Shown: positions 1-7,876 of the stretch, piece by piece
Position numbering within the stretch: the first letter of the stretch is position 1
How the letters are laid out: the number at the start of each line of letters is the position of its first letter
Origin: Streptomyces regalis
GTDB taxonomy: Bacteria > Actinomycetota > Actinomycetes > Streptomycetales > Streptomycetaceae
Reading direction: 5' to 3'
Length of the DNA stretch: 35,935 nucleotides
NCBI RefSeq assembly: GCF_001509475.1
Contig: NZ_LLZG01000003.1
Location: 1 to 35,935, forward strand
Translations under genes and position numbers: made by a program
Notes under the pieces: model-generated
What the model was told of the DNA's origin: nothing
Database searches by the model: none
Seen by the model: the letters and a program-made list of their open reading frames with translations, nothing else

Positions 1-89
1 ACCGCCGCTACGAACGCAAAGCCGACCACTTCCTCGCCTTCACCAGCATCGCCTGCACCCTGATCTGCTACCGCAGGCTCACCAAATGA
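1..89 (+). mobile_element. IS5-family transposase, C-terminal end only
   Basis: Read from base 3, the first 89 bases encode the last 28 residues of a transposase, ending with FLAFTSIACTLICYRRLTK and TGA. This arrangement, a basic RRYERK stretch, a hydrophobic helix and a short basic tail, is typical of the C-terminus of IS5-type DDE transposases of actinomycetes. The rest lies left of the window, so whether the element is intact cannot be judged. Its stop codon is only 8 bases from the pfkA stop on the opposite strand, so the right end of the element must lie in or next to the pfkA 3' end. Family assignment rests on a short tail. Confidence 0.7.
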
Positions 90-97
90 GATGACGT

Positions 98-1123
98 CTA
101 AAGCACGCACTCCGCCTCGTCGTACCGATCCGCCGGAACCGTCTTCAACGTCTCCACGGCCTCAGCGAGCGGCACCATCACGATGTCGGTCCCCCGGAGC
201 GCCGTCATGTGACCGAACTCCCCCCGATGCACGGCCTCCACCGCATGCCACCCGAACCGAGTCGCCAGCACCCGGTCGTACGCGGTGGGCGTACCACCCC
301 GCTGCACATGCCCCAGGATCACCGGCCGCGCCTCCTTGCCGAGCCGCTCCTCCAGTTCGATCGACAGCTGACGCGCGATCCCGGCGAACCGCTCGTGCCC
401 GTAGACGTCCTTGCCGCCCTCGTCGAACTGCATGGAGCCGGGCCGCGGCTTGGCGCCCTCGGCCGCGACGACGATCGCGAAGCGCTTGCCCGCCTCGAAC
501 CGCTCGCCGACCCGCTTGGCCAACTCCTCGATGTCGAAGGGCCGTTCCGGCACGACGATGGCGTGCGCGCCGGCCGCCATGCCGGAGTGCAGCGCGATCC
601 AGCCGGTGTGCCGGCCCATGACCTCGACGACCAGCACCCGCTGGTGGGACTCGGCGGTGGTCTTGAGCCGGTCCAGGGCCTCGGTGGCCACGCCCACGGC
701 CGTGTCGAAACCGAAGGTGACGTCCGTGACCGCGATGTCGTTGTCGATGGTCTTCGGCACACCCACCACCGGAAGACCGCTGTCCGACATCAGCCGGGCG
801 GCCTTGAGCGTGCCTTCGCCGCCGATCGGGATGATCGCGTCGAGGCCGAGCTCCTCGACATGCCCCTTGGCCCGCTCCACGCCGTCCCGCAGGTGCGAGG
901 GCTGGACCCGGGAGGAGCCGAGGATGGTGCCGCCGCGGGCCAGGATGCCGCCCACCGCGTCGAGGTCGAGCTTGAGGTAGTCGCACTCCAGGAGGCCCTT
1001 CCAGCCGTCCCGGAAGCCGATGACCTCGTCGCCGTGGTCGACGACGGCACGGTGCACGACGGACCGGATGACGGCGTTCAGGCCGGGGCAGTCGCCGCCG
1101 GACGTGAGGACACCAATGCGCAT
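98..1123 (-). CDS. pfkA: 6-phosphofructokinase (actinobacterial type)
   Basis: This 341-residue protein phosphorylates fructose 6-phosphate to the 1,6-bisphosphate in cytoplasmic glycolysis. The N-terminus reads MRIGVLTSGGDCPGLNA, the nucleotide loop is GGEG at 101-104, the catalytic loop is PKTIDNDI at 123-130 with base Asp127, and MGRHTGW at 169-175 binds the sugar phosphate. Gly104 is the ATP-type residue while Lys124 is the residue usual in PPi-dependent enzymes; this mixture is known from ATP-dependent group III PFKs of actinomycetes, so ATP use is inferred. The start was set at the ATG directly before the conserved beta strand, with AGAAGG about 11 bases upstream; an in-frame extension of 22 residues upstream has no family support. 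The C-terminus stops at AECVL beside the IS tail. Confidence 0.95.
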   Translation of the reverse strand: MRIGVLTSGGDCPGLNAVIRSVVHRAVVDHGDEVIGFRDGWKGLLECDYLKLDLDAVGGILARGGTILGSSRVQPSHLRDGVERAKGHVEELGLDAIIPIGGEGTLKAARLMSDSGLPVVGVPKTIDNDIAVTDVTFGFDTAVGVATEALDRLKTTAESHQRVLVVEVMGRHTGWIALHSGMAAGAHAIVVPERPFDIEELAKRVGERFEAGKRFAIVVAAEGAKPRPGSMQFDEGGKDVYGHERFAGIARQLSIELEERLGKEARPVILGHVQRGGTPTAYDRVLATRFGWHAVEAVHRGEFGHMTALRGTDIVMVPLAEAVETLKTVPADRYDEAECVL

Positions 1124-1187
1124 AGCCCGAAAAACCTTCTCAACGTGGGCCGGGACCGGACCACGCTGTCCGGCTCGAATCCCCGCC

Positions 1188-1217
1188 ACCCTAGCGGCAT
1201 CAGGGGGCGGGGCCGAA
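1188..1217 (-). promoter_or_regulatory. Candidate pfkA promoter
   Basis: On the minus strand TAGGGT (1188-1193), a good Streptomyces -10 box, is preceded at 18 bases by TTCGGC (1212-1217), a weak -35. It would give a leader of about 60 bases before the pfkA ATG. No other function is evident in the 169-base gap between gatD and pfkA. Confidence 0.4.
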
Positions 1218-1292
1218 GCACGCGTCCGCCTGCTGGACGACCCCGCTCACCTGTGCGGACGGGCCGTCAGACGGGCTGCAGCGCGACTGGGT

Positions 1293-2021
1293 TCACGCAG
1301 GCTGCTGTGCAGCCGCAATGCGCTCGCCCCGCAGCGCCTCGTACCAGCGGTCGTCGGTCGGCGGCAGCGCGTTCACATCGAGCGCCAGCTTCAGCAGCAG
1401 GTCGGCGATCAGCGGGTTCCGCGCCAGCACCGGGCCGTGCATGTACGTACCGAAGACCGTGTCGTTGTACGCCCCCTCCGTGCCGTCACCGGTTCCGTTG
1501 CCGTTGCCGAGGCGGACCTGGGCGAAGGGGCGGGCGGTGGGGCCGAGGTGGGTGACGCCCTGGTGGTTCTCGAAGCCGGTCAGCGGGGGCAGGCCGAGCC
1601 GCGGGTCGATGTCCCCGAGCACGTCACCGACGCACCGCTCGCCCTCACCGCGCACGGACACCACGTCGATCAGCCCGAGGCCGGGCTCGCGCTGGCCGAG
1701 GTCGTTGATGAACTCGTGCCCGAGGATCTGGTAGCCGGCGCAGACGGAGAACACGATGGCGCCGTTCTCGACGGCCCGGTGCAGACCGCCGTCCCGGCGC
1801 AGTCGCTCGGCCGCCAGCCGCTGCGGCCGGTCCTCGCCGCCACCGATCAGGTAGATGTCGCCGGAGGTCGGGATCGGCTGGTCGCTGCGCACGTCGAGGC
1901 GGGCCACGTCGAGGCCGCGCTGCCGGGCCCGGCGCTCCACCACGAGGACGTTGCCCTGGTCGCCGTAGGTGCTGAGCAGGTCCGGGTAGATCCAGACGAC
2001 CCGCAGTTGGTTGTCGCTCAC
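1293..2021 (-). CDS. gatD: Lipid II isoglutaminyl synthase, glutamine amidotransferase subunit GatD
   Basis: This 242-residue class I (CobB/CobQ-like) glutaminase supplies ammonia to MurT, which converts D-glutamate at position 2 of the lipid II stem peptide to D-isoglutamine at the inner face of the membrane. The nucleophile is Cys94 in FSVCAGYQILGHEF, the catalytic His is His195 in GTYMHGP, and the oxyanion region is IGGGEDRPQ near 59-67. The gene lies 23 bases downstream of murT in the same orientation, the usual order for this essential complex. An ATG opens the reading frame and matches the family N-terminus (VVWIYPDLLSTYGDQGN). No anomalies were seen. Confidence 0.95.
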   Translation of the reverse strand: MSDNQLRVVWIYPDLLSTYGDQGNVLVVERRARQRGLDVARLDVRSDQPIPTSGDIYLIGGGEDRPQRLAAERLRRDGGLHRAVENGAIVFSVCAGYQILGHEFINDLGQREPGLGLIDVVSVRGEGERCVGDVLGDIDPRLGLPPLTGFENHQGVTHLGPTARPFAQVRLGNGNGTGDGTEGAYNDTVFGTYMHGPVLARNPLIADLLLKLALDVNALPPTDDRWYEALRGERIAAAQQPA

Positions 2022-2044
2022 TTAAGTCCCCTGAAGTCCGGTGA

Positions 2045-3283
2045 TCAGTTGCCGACCCGGCGGCGCAGGTCCTGGAACGCGGTGTAGTTGGCGATGACCT
2101 CGATCCGGCCCGGCGGGCTCATCTGCACGGCCTGGTCGAGGTTGTCGCAGACCTGGAACTGCTGGTTCGCGACCTCCAGACGCACCGCGAGGTCGAGCTT
2201 GCGGTCGCCGATGACACAGATCGGGTGCCCGGTCAGCCGCGTGTAGTCGACGTCCCACAGCCAGGAGGTGTCGGTGCCGTCGGCGCCGCGCGCGTTCACC
2301 GAGAGGATCACCGGGGTCGGCGGCGGGTCGATGAGGGAGAACGTCTCGAGCCAGCCGGCCGGGTTCTTGGCGAGCAGCAGCCGCAGGTCCCGCTCCTGGA
2401 ACTGGACGACGTCGTAGCGCCCGGCGACGGCCTGCACCTGGTACATCCGCTCCAGGGCGACCTGCGGCGGCACCCCGAACACGGCGGCCACGGCGGCCGA
2501 GGACGCGGCGTTGGCCTTGTTGGCGCGCCCGGGCAGCTGCAGATGAATGGGCCAGGCGGAGCCGTGCGGATCGAGGACATGATCACCGGAGAGTGCCCAG
2601 CTCGGCGTCGGCCGCCGGAACCCGCACTCACCACAGAACCAGTCGTCGCCCGGCCGCTGCATCACGCCACCGCACGACGGGCAGGACCAGGCGTCGTCCT
2701 TCCACATCTGCCCGGCTGCGACCCAGATCACATTCGGCGACGACGAGGCCGCCCACACGACCAGCGGGTCGTCGGCGTTCGCGATGATCACGGCCTTCGA
2801 ACCCGCGAGCCCCTCGCGCCAGTTCTCGGCGAGCATGCGGGTCTCGGCGGCGCGGTCCAACTGGTCACGGGAGAGATTGAGCAGCGCGATGCACTTGGGG
2901 TCGGTGTCCCGGGCGACCCCGGCGAGGTACTTCTCGTCGACCTCGATCACGCCGTAGCGCGCTTCCGAGCTGCCCGCGAGTGCCGAGGTGATGCCGGCCG
3001 GCATGTTGGCGCCGAGCGCGTTGGACACGACCGGCCCGGCGGCCCGCAGGGCCTCCGCGATCAGCCGCGTCGTCGTGGTCTTGCCGTTGGTCGCCGAGAC
3101 GAGGACCACGTCCAGGTTCTGCGCGAGCCGCGCGAGCAGGTCGGGGTCGAGCTTGAGCGCCACCCGGCCGCCGATCACCGAACCGCTGCCGCGCCCTGCG
3201 GCGCGCGATGCCGCCGCGACCGCCTTGCCCGCGGTCACGGCGAGCTTGGCCCGCGGCGTGAGCGGGTCCGAGTTCCCTGACAT
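2045..3283 (-). CDS. murT: Lipid II isoglutaminyl synthase, Mur ligase-like subunit MurT
   Basis: This 412-residue ATP-dependent subunit activates the alpha-carboxyl of D-Glu in lipid II and is partner of GatD. It has a Mur-ligase central domain with P-loop SATNGKTTTT near 63-72, a four-cysteine zinc ribbon (Cys201, Cys204, Cys217, Cys220 in CPSC and CGEC) inserted in that domain as in known MurT proteins, and a C-terminal DUF1727 region with the conserved ADGTDTSWLWDVDYTRL stretch that holds the proposed catalytic Asp. The ATG is preceded by a perfect AGGAGG 11 bases upstream. It is the first gene of a murT-gatD operon and is divergent from def. Confidence 0.95.
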   Translation of the reverse strand: MSGNSDPLTPRAKLAVTAGKAVAAASRAAGRGSGSVIGGRVALKLDPDLLARLAQNLDVVLVSATNGKTTTTRLIAEALRAAGPVVSNALGANMPAGITSALAGSSEARYGVIEVDEKYLAGVARDTDPKCIALLNLSRDQLDRAAETRMLAENWREGLAGSKAVIIANADDPLVVWAASSSPNVIWVAAGQMWKDDAWSCPSCGGVMQRPGDDWFCGECGFRRPTPSWALSGDHVLDPHGSAWPIHLQLPGRANKANAASSAAVAAVFGVPPQVALERMYQVQAVAGRYDVVQFQERDLRLLLAKNPAGWLETFSLIDPPPTPVILSVNARGADGTDTSWLWDVDYTRLTGHPICVIGDRKLDLAVRLEVANQQFQVCDNLDQAVQMSPPGRIEVIANYTAFQDLRRRVGN

Positions 3284-3345
3284 CAGTTCTCGATCCTCCT
3301 TGCGTACGCGCCGCGCCTCCGACTGCCGGCAACGTGGTGGTGGTC

Positions 3346-3375
3346 AGCCTATCGAGATCCATTCGCACTCCCGAA
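3346..3375 (-). promoter_or_regulatory. Candidate murT-gatD promoter
   Basis: The minus strand carries TAGGCT (3346-3351) as -10 and TTCGGG (3370-3375) as -35 with 18 bases between them, about 60 bases upstream of the murT ATG. It lies within the 111-base divergent gap shared with def. Confidence 0.35.
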
Positions 3376-3381
3376 TCGCCG

Positions 3382-3387
3382 TACCCT
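3382..3387 (+). promoter_or_regulatory. Candidate -10 box of a leaderless def transcript
   Basis: TACCCT ends 7 bases before the def ATG, and no Shine-Dalgarno sequence precedes that ATG. This spacing is what leaderless Streptomyces genes show. The -35 region is not recognisable. Confidence 0.35.
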
Positions 3388-3394
3388 TGCGGCC

Positions 3395-3940
3395 ATGCGG
3401 AACGGCTCCATTCCGGGCGCACACGGGCGCGTCCGTCCCCTCACCCTGCTCGGCGACCCGGTGCTGCACGCACCCTGCAAGGAGGTCACCGACTTCGGCC
3501 CCGAATTGGCGACGCTGGTGGAGGACCTGTTCGCGACGATGTACGCGGCGCAGGGCGTGGGCCTCGCGGCGAACCAGGTGGGGGAGTCGTTGCAGGTGTT
3601 CGTATACGACTGTCCCGACGACGAGGACGAACGACACCTGGGGCATGTGGTGAACCCGCGGTTGGTGGAGACGGACGGGGTGGTGATCCGGGGCCCGGAG
3701 GGCTGCCTGTCCCTGCCCGGCCTGGAGGCCGGGACGGAACGCTACGACCACGCGGTGGTCGAGGGTTTCACGATGAGGGGGGAGCCGGTGACGATCCACG
3801 GCACGGGTTTCTTCGCCCGCTGCCTCCAGCACGAGTGTGACCATTTGGAGGGCACGGTGTACGCGGACCGCGTAACGGGCTGGCGCCACCGCCGATTGAT
3901 GCGACAGGTGACACGAGCTTCTTGGCGCCGGTCAGGGTGA
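3395..3940 (+). CDS. def: Peptide deformylase
   Basis: This 181-residue metalloenzyme removes the formyl group from N-terminal methionine of new proteins. All three family motifs are intact: GVGLAANQ at 54-61, EGCLS at 102-106 with metal ligand Cys104, and HECDH at 146-150 giving His146, His150 and catalytic Glu147. The ATG start gives a short 12-15 residue N-terminal extension before the conserved LTLLGDPVLHAPC segment. Streptomyces genomes usually have several def copies; this one lies next to murT rather than fmt, so it may not be the main housekeeping copy (inference). Confidence 0.93.
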   Translation: MRNGSIPGAHGRVRPLTLLGDPVLHAPCKEVTDFGPELATLVEDLFATMYAAQGVGLAANQVGESLQVFVYDCPDDEDERHLGHVVNPRLVETDGVVIRGPEGCLSLPGLEAGTERYDHAVVEGFTMRGEPVTIHGTGFFARCLQHECDHLEGTVYADRVTGWRHRRLMRQVTRASWRRSG

Positions 3941-3943
3941 TGC

Positions 3944-3979
3944 CCCCAGGGGCGCGGGGAACTGCGCGACCAGCCCCCA
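3944..3979. repeat. Dispersed Streptomyces intergenic GC-rich repeat, copy 1
   Basis: The gap between def and the TetR gene contains CCCCAGGGGCGCGGGGAACT followed by GCGCGACCAGCC. I recognise this as a short extragenic repeat frequent near gene ends in Streptomyces genomes. A related, reverse-oriented copy lies at about 9990-10061. It may act in transcription termination between these convergent genes. Confidence 0.5.
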
Positions 3980-4004
3980 CTCACCCGCGGCCGGAATACT
4001 GCCG

Positions 4005-4649
4005 TCAGAACCCCGGACCTCCCATTCTGTCCCCCGCGGCCGCAAGCCGACCCCACAACAGGTCGGCCAAACTGTGCACCAATTCCGCCCGCGAACAGGG
4101 CCGTTCCCCCAGCCACCAGTCACCCGCGGCATGCATCATCCCGACGATCCCGTGCCCCCACACCCGAGCCAGCTGCTGAGTCCCCGGCCCGAGATCCAAC
4201 CGCTCCTCGATGACGGTGGCCAGCTCCTCGCCCATCCTGCGGAGCAACGGCGCACTGTGCTTGCCGACGTCGAAGCCCGGGTCGCCCGGCTGGCCACCCT
4301 CCGCCGGATGCATCAGGAACCGGTACACCTGAGGCCGAGCCTCGATGGCGGCGAGGTACGTGTCCAACGTGGCCTCAACGCGCTCACGCCGATCGGCGGG
4401 TGCATCCAACGCCGCCCGCAGGGAGTCCAGCAGCGCATCCGTGTGACGCTTGGCCAACGCCGCGTAAAGTCCGCCCTTGTCGCCGAAGTGCCGATACAGA
4501 ATCGGCTTCGTAATGCCCGCCTCCGCCGCGATCGCGTTCATCGAGGCCTGCGGACCGTCGCGCAGCACCACCCTGTCGGCGGCCTCCAGCAGCTCGCGCC
4601 GACGGCGGTCGGCCGACCGCTGCTGTTCGGTCCGCTGTGTGGTGTCCAT
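4005..4649 (-). CDS. TetR/AcrR family transcriptional regulator
   Basis: This 214-residue protein has a TetR-type helix-turn-helix near residues 38-57 (MNAIAAEAGITKPILYRHFG) followed by an all-helical ligand-binding domain. The start was placed at MDTTQRTEQQ because the minus strand has GGGGGAG a few bases upstream; a longer in-frame extension of 46 residues overlaps the candidate operators and has no family resemblance. It is divergent from an acyl-CoA dehydrogenase, and the shared gap holds TTAC/GTAA inverted repeats. Control of that gene and of itself, with a fatty acyl-CoA or related ligand, is therefore inferred from context only. Confidence 0.9.
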   Translation of the reverse strand: MDTTQRTEQQRSADRRRRELLEAADRVVLRDGPQASMNAIAAEAGITKPILYRHFGDKGGLYAALAKRHTDALLDSLRAALDAPADRRERVEATLDTYLAAIEARPQVYRFLMHPAEGGQPGDPGFDVGKHSAPLLRRMGEELATVIEERLDLGPGTQQLARVWGHGIVGMMHAAGDWWLGERPCSRAELVHSLADLLWGRLAAAGDRMGGPGF

Positions 4650-4743
4650 GAGCTCTCCCCCTAATCGGTGACGCCTGCGCAAACTAACACCCAGCCTGTC
4701 TCCATCATCGAACGGGCTGCCGATCGGGCATCGCGGGTTGACT

Positions 4744-4785
4744 TTACCTACCGACGAGTAACAAACTAGGGTTACCGCAAGTAAC
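4744..4785. promoter_or_regulatory. Putative TetR operators overlapping the acyl-CoA dehydrogenase promoter
   Basis: Two inverted repeats lie side by side: TTAC-N10-GTAA at 4744-4761 and GTTAC-N5-GTAAC at 4771-4785. Between and over them is a candidate promoter on the plus strand, -35 TTACCT (4744-4749) and -10 TAGGGT (4767-4772) with 17 bases between. Repressor bound here would cover both promoter elements. The link to the neighbouring TetR protein is inference. Confidence 0.55.
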
Positions 4786-4821
4786 AAGCATCAGGCATGC
4801 ACGTACGCCGCTGGAGGGGAC

Positions 4822-6051
4822 ATGGCCGAGTTCACCATGGAGCTCAACGACGAACAGAAGGAGGTGCGGGACTGGCTGCACGGCTTCGCCGCCGATGTGA
4901 TCCGCCCCGCGGCCGCCGAATGGGACGAGCGTGAGGAAACTCCCTGGCCGGTCATCCAGGAAGCCGCGAAAGTCGGCATCTACTCGCTCGACTTCTACGC
5001 CCAGCAGTACTTCGACCCGACCGGTCTCGGCATCCCCACGGCGATGGAGGAGCTGTTCTGGGGCGACGCGGGCATCGCCCTGTCGATCGTCGGCACCGGT
5101 CTCGCCGCCGTCGGCGTCCTGGCCAACGGCACCGAGGAGCAGATCGGCACCTGGGTGCCCCAGATGTACGGCGATGCCAACGATGTCAAGCTCGCCGCGT
5201 TCTGCTCCTCCGAGCCCGATGCCGGGTCGGACGTGGCCTCGATGCGGACGCGTGCCGTGTACGACGAGGCCAAGGACGAGTGGGTGATCAACGGCACGAA
5301 GACCTGGGCGACCAACGGCGGCATCGCCAACGTCCACGTGGTCGTCGCGGTCGTCGACCCGGACCTGGGCTCCAAGGGCCACGCGTCCTTCATCGTCCCG
5401 CCGAACACGCCGGGCCTGTCCCAGGGCCAGAAGTTCAAGAAGCACGGTATCCGTGCCTCGCACACCGCCGAGGTCGTCCTGGACAACGTGCGGGTGCCGG
5501 GCTCCTGCCTGCTGGGCGGCAAGGAGAAGCTGGACGAGCGGCTGGCGCGGGCTCGTGAGCGGGCCAAGGCGGGCGGCGGCGAGCGTGTGAAGAACGCGGC
5601 GATGGCCACGTTCGAGGCTTCGCGGCCGGCGGTGGGCGCGATGGCCGTCGGTACGGCCCGTGCCGCCTATGAAGTGGCCCTGGACTACGCGATGACGCGC
5701 GAGCAGTTCGGGCGGCCGATCATCGACAACCAGGGGGTGGCCTTCCAGCTGGCCGAGATGCGGACGCAGATCGACGCCGCGCGGCTGCTGGTGTGGCGGG
5801 CGTCCTGGATGGCGATCAACGGCAAGCCGTTCACGGCGGCCGAGGGGTCGATGTCGAAGCTGTTCGCGAGTGAGACGGCGAAGAAGGTCACGGCTCAGGC
5901 GATACAGATTCTCGGCGGCAACGGCTACACGCGGGAGTACCCCGTGGAGCGGATGCACCGGGACAGCGCGATCTACACGATCTTCGAGGGGACGAGTGAG
6001 ATCCAGCGGCTGGTGATCGCCCGTACGTTGTCGGGGATGCCGATCCGGTAG
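4822..6051 (+). CDS. Acyl-CoA dehydrogenase
   Basis: This 409-residue flavoprotein belongs to the family that introduces the alpha,beta double bond in acyl-CoA oxidation. It has the N-terminal helical domain, the middle beta domain with the FAD/substrate signature CSSEPDAGSDVASMRT, and the C-terminal domain ending in ILGGNGYTREYPVERMHRD and IFEGTSEIQ. Glu389 in the last motif occupies the catalytic base position of medium-chain enzymes. The ATG follows GGAGGGG at good spacing. It stands alone, divergent from the TetR gene, suggesting local acyl-CoA-responsive control. The exact substrate cannot be read from sequence. Confidence 0.93.
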   Translation: MAEFTMELNDEQKEVRDWLHGFAADVIRPAAAEWDEREETPWPVIQEAAKVGIYSLDFYAQQYFDPTGLGIPTAMEELFWGDAGIALSIVGTGLAAVGVLANGTEEQIGTWVPQMYGDANDVKLAAFCSSEPDAGSDVASMRTRAVYDEAKDEWVINGTKTWATNGGIANVHVVVAVVDPDLGSKGHASFIVPPNTPGLSQGQKFKKHGIRASHTAEVVLDNVRVPGSCLLGGKEKLDERLARARERAKAGGGERVKNAAMATFEASRPAVGAMAVGTARAAYEVALDYAMTREQFGRPIIDNQGVAFQLAEMRTQIDAARLLVWRASWMAINGKPFTAAEGSMSKLFASETAKKVTAQAIQILGGNGYTREYPVERMHRDSAIYTIFEGTSEIQRLVIARTLSGMPIR

Positions 6052-6143
6052 CGCCGTGGGAGATGCTGCGGGACGCGGTGTGCGGCTCGTCCGTGGTTGC
6101 TCGCAGCCCGGACGAACCCGCACCCGGCACCGAATCGCCACTC

Positions 6144-6380
6144 CTACGGCGTGGTGCCGCTGCTGTGCGCGATACACGCCACATCAATACGATCGGCCAG
6201 CTTTGCAAGCTCAATGGTCAACGCGGCCACCGTGTCCTCATCAAGGCCGTCCTCCCCGGCCTCGACAAGGTGCAGCCACCGACCACCCACCGTTCGCAGC
6301 AACTTGCTCACATCGGCCGCAGCCACCTGCAAGGTCCCGTGGGCATCGACGATCAGCGGCAGAGTCACTTCGCGGTTCAC
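6144..6380 (-). CDS. DUF6213 family small protein
   Basis: This 78-residue protein of unknown function starts at a GTG: VNREVTLPLIVDAHGTLQVA, then LLRTVGGRWLHLVEAGEDGL and a C-terminal helix-rich part with VAALTIELAKLADRIDVACI. It matches my memory of the short Streptomyces proteins called DUF6213. A longer in-frame reading to an ATG at 6470 would run into the end of the downstream dehydrogenase gene and lacks family resemblance. The ribosome site is weak (GGAG about 13 bases upstream). It lies 25 bases beyond the aldehyde dehydrogenase stop on the same strand, so it could be co-transcribed with it. Confidence 0.7.
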   Translation of the reverse strand: MNREVTLPLIVDAHGTLQVAAADVSKLLRTVGGRWLHLVEAGEDGLDEDTVAALTIELAKLADRIDVACIAHSSGTTP

Positions 6381-6405
6381 ACCCGGGATCGTAGCTCCGC
6401 AGCGT

Positions 6406-7800
6406 TCACGCACCGTGCCAAACAGTAGTGATGTTGCAGAACTCGCGGATTCCGTGCCCGGACAGCTCACGGCCGTACCCGGACCGCTTCACGCCGCCGA
6501 ACGGGAACGCCGGATGGGACGCCGTCATCCCGTTGACGTACACGCTCCCGGCCTCCAGATCCCGTACGAACCGGTCGATCTCGGCCTCGTCGCGCGTCCA
6601 CACATTGGAACTCAGCCCGAAGGGCGAGTCGTTGGCGATCAGTACCGCCTCGTCCAGATCGCCCGCCCGGTACAGCGTGGCGACCGGACCGAACGCCTCC
6701 TCCCGGTGGATCCGCATCTCGCGGGTGATGCCGGCGAGGACGGTGGGCGCGTAGTACCAGCCGGGCAGTTCGGGCCGGCGGAGCTGGTGCCCGCCGCACA
6801 GCACGGCCGCTCCACTGCGCCGGGCGTCGTCGACGAGTTCGTGCAGATCGTCCCGCCCCTTCTCGCTCGACAGCGGGCCGACCTCCGTCTCCTCCTGCAT
6901 CGGGTCGCCGACCACCAGCGCCTTCATGCCCTCGACGAACCGGTCGGCGAAGGCGTCGTAGACGTCCGTGTGCACGATGAACCGCTTGGCGGCGATGCAC
7001 GACTGTCCGGTGTTCTGCACGCGCGCGGTCACCGCGACCTGCGCGGCGCGGTCGAGGTCGGCGGACGGCATGACGACGTACGGATCGCTGCCGCCCAGTT
7101 CGAGCACCGTCTTCTTGATCATCTCCCCGGCGGTGGCGGCTACCGCGCGCCCGGCCGGCTCACTGCCGGTCAGCGTGGCCGCCTTGACACGGTCGTCGCG
7201 CAGGACCTCGTCGACCTGTCCGGCGCCGATGAGCAGGGTCTGGAAGCAGCCCTCGGTGTAGCCCGCGCGGTGGAAGAGGTCCTCCAGATAGAGGGCGGTC
7301 TGGGGGACGTTCGAGGCGTGCTTGAGGAGGCCGACGTTGCCCGCCATCAGCGCCGGGGCCGCGAAGCGGATCACCTGCCAGAGGGGGAAGTTCCACGGCA
7401 TCACCGCGAGTACCGGGCCCAGCGGGCGATAGCGCACCCGCACCCGGGAGGCGCCCGAGTCCTTGACGTCGGACTCGGCCGGCTCCTCGTCGGCCAGCAG
7501 TTCCTCGGCGTGGTCGGCGTACCAGCGCATCGCCTTGACGCACTTGGCGACCTCCGCCCGAGCCTGTGTGATGGGCTTGCCCATCTCGGTGGTCATCACC
7601 CGGGCGATGTCCTGCTGGTCTTCTTCCAGAAGAGTCGCGGCCTGGAGCAGCAGACGCCCGCGGTCGACGAAGCTCATCATCCGGTACGTACGGAACGTGG
7701 CCTCGGCGAGCTGGAGCCTGCGCTCGATCTCCTCGGCACCCATGGCCTCGTACGTCTTGAGCGTCTCGCCGTTCGCCGGGTTCACCGTTGCGATGGGCAT
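6406..7800 (-). CDS. NAD(P)-dependent succinate-semialdehyde dehydrogenase-type aldehyde dehydrogenase
   Basis: This 464-residue aldehyde dehydrogenase has the cofactor-binding MPWNFPLWQ near 134-142, the general base Glu234 in LELGGSDP and nucleophile Cys268 in NTGQSCIAAKR, with the typical EEAFGPVA and FPFGGVKRSGYGRELS segments near the C-terminus. Its closest resemblance is to the short GabD-like enzymes annotated as NADP-dependent succinate-semialdehyde dehydrogenase, which end 4-aminobutyrate breakdown, but substrate cannot be fixed from sequence and no aminotransferase gene is nearby. ATG with AGGAGG seven bases upstream. Confidence 0.88.
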   Translation of the reverse strand: MPIATVNPANGETLKTYEAMGAEEIERRLQLAEATFRTYRMMSFVDRGRLLLQAATLLEEDQQDIARVMTTEMGKPITQARAEVAKCVKAMRWYADHAEELLADEEPAESDVKDSGASRVRVRYRPLGPVLAVMPWNFPLWQVIRFAAPALMAGNVGLLKHASNVPQTALYLEDLFHRAGYTEGCFQTLLIGAGQVDEVLRDDRVKAATLTGSEPAGRAVAATAGEMIKKTVLELGGSDPYVVMPSADLDRAAQVAVTARVQNTGQSCIAAKRFIVHTDVYDAFADRFVEGMKALVVGDPMQEETEVGPLSSEKGRDDLHELVDDARRSGAAVLCGGHQLRRPELPGWYYAPTVLAGITREMRIHREEAFGPVATLYRAGDLDEAVLIANDSPFGLSSNVWTRDEAEIDRFVRDLEAGSVYVNGMTASHPAFPFGGVKRSGYGRELSGHGIREFCNITTVWHGA

Positions 7801-7876
7801 GACCGACCTCCTGGGAGCGAACTGATGCTTCGACCTTCGCGCGCGGCGGTGGCTACCGCAACGCGTGTACGGCCGC

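Noticed and set aside
1165..1200. Sequence GCTCGAATCCCC resembling a tRNA T-loop
   Set aside because: No acceptor, D or anticodon stems could be paired around it.
4744..6177. 477-codon open frame antisense to the acyl-CoA dehydrogenase
   Set aside because: Arg/His/Leu-rich shadow without domains; the plus-strand gene has intact motifs and a ribosome site.
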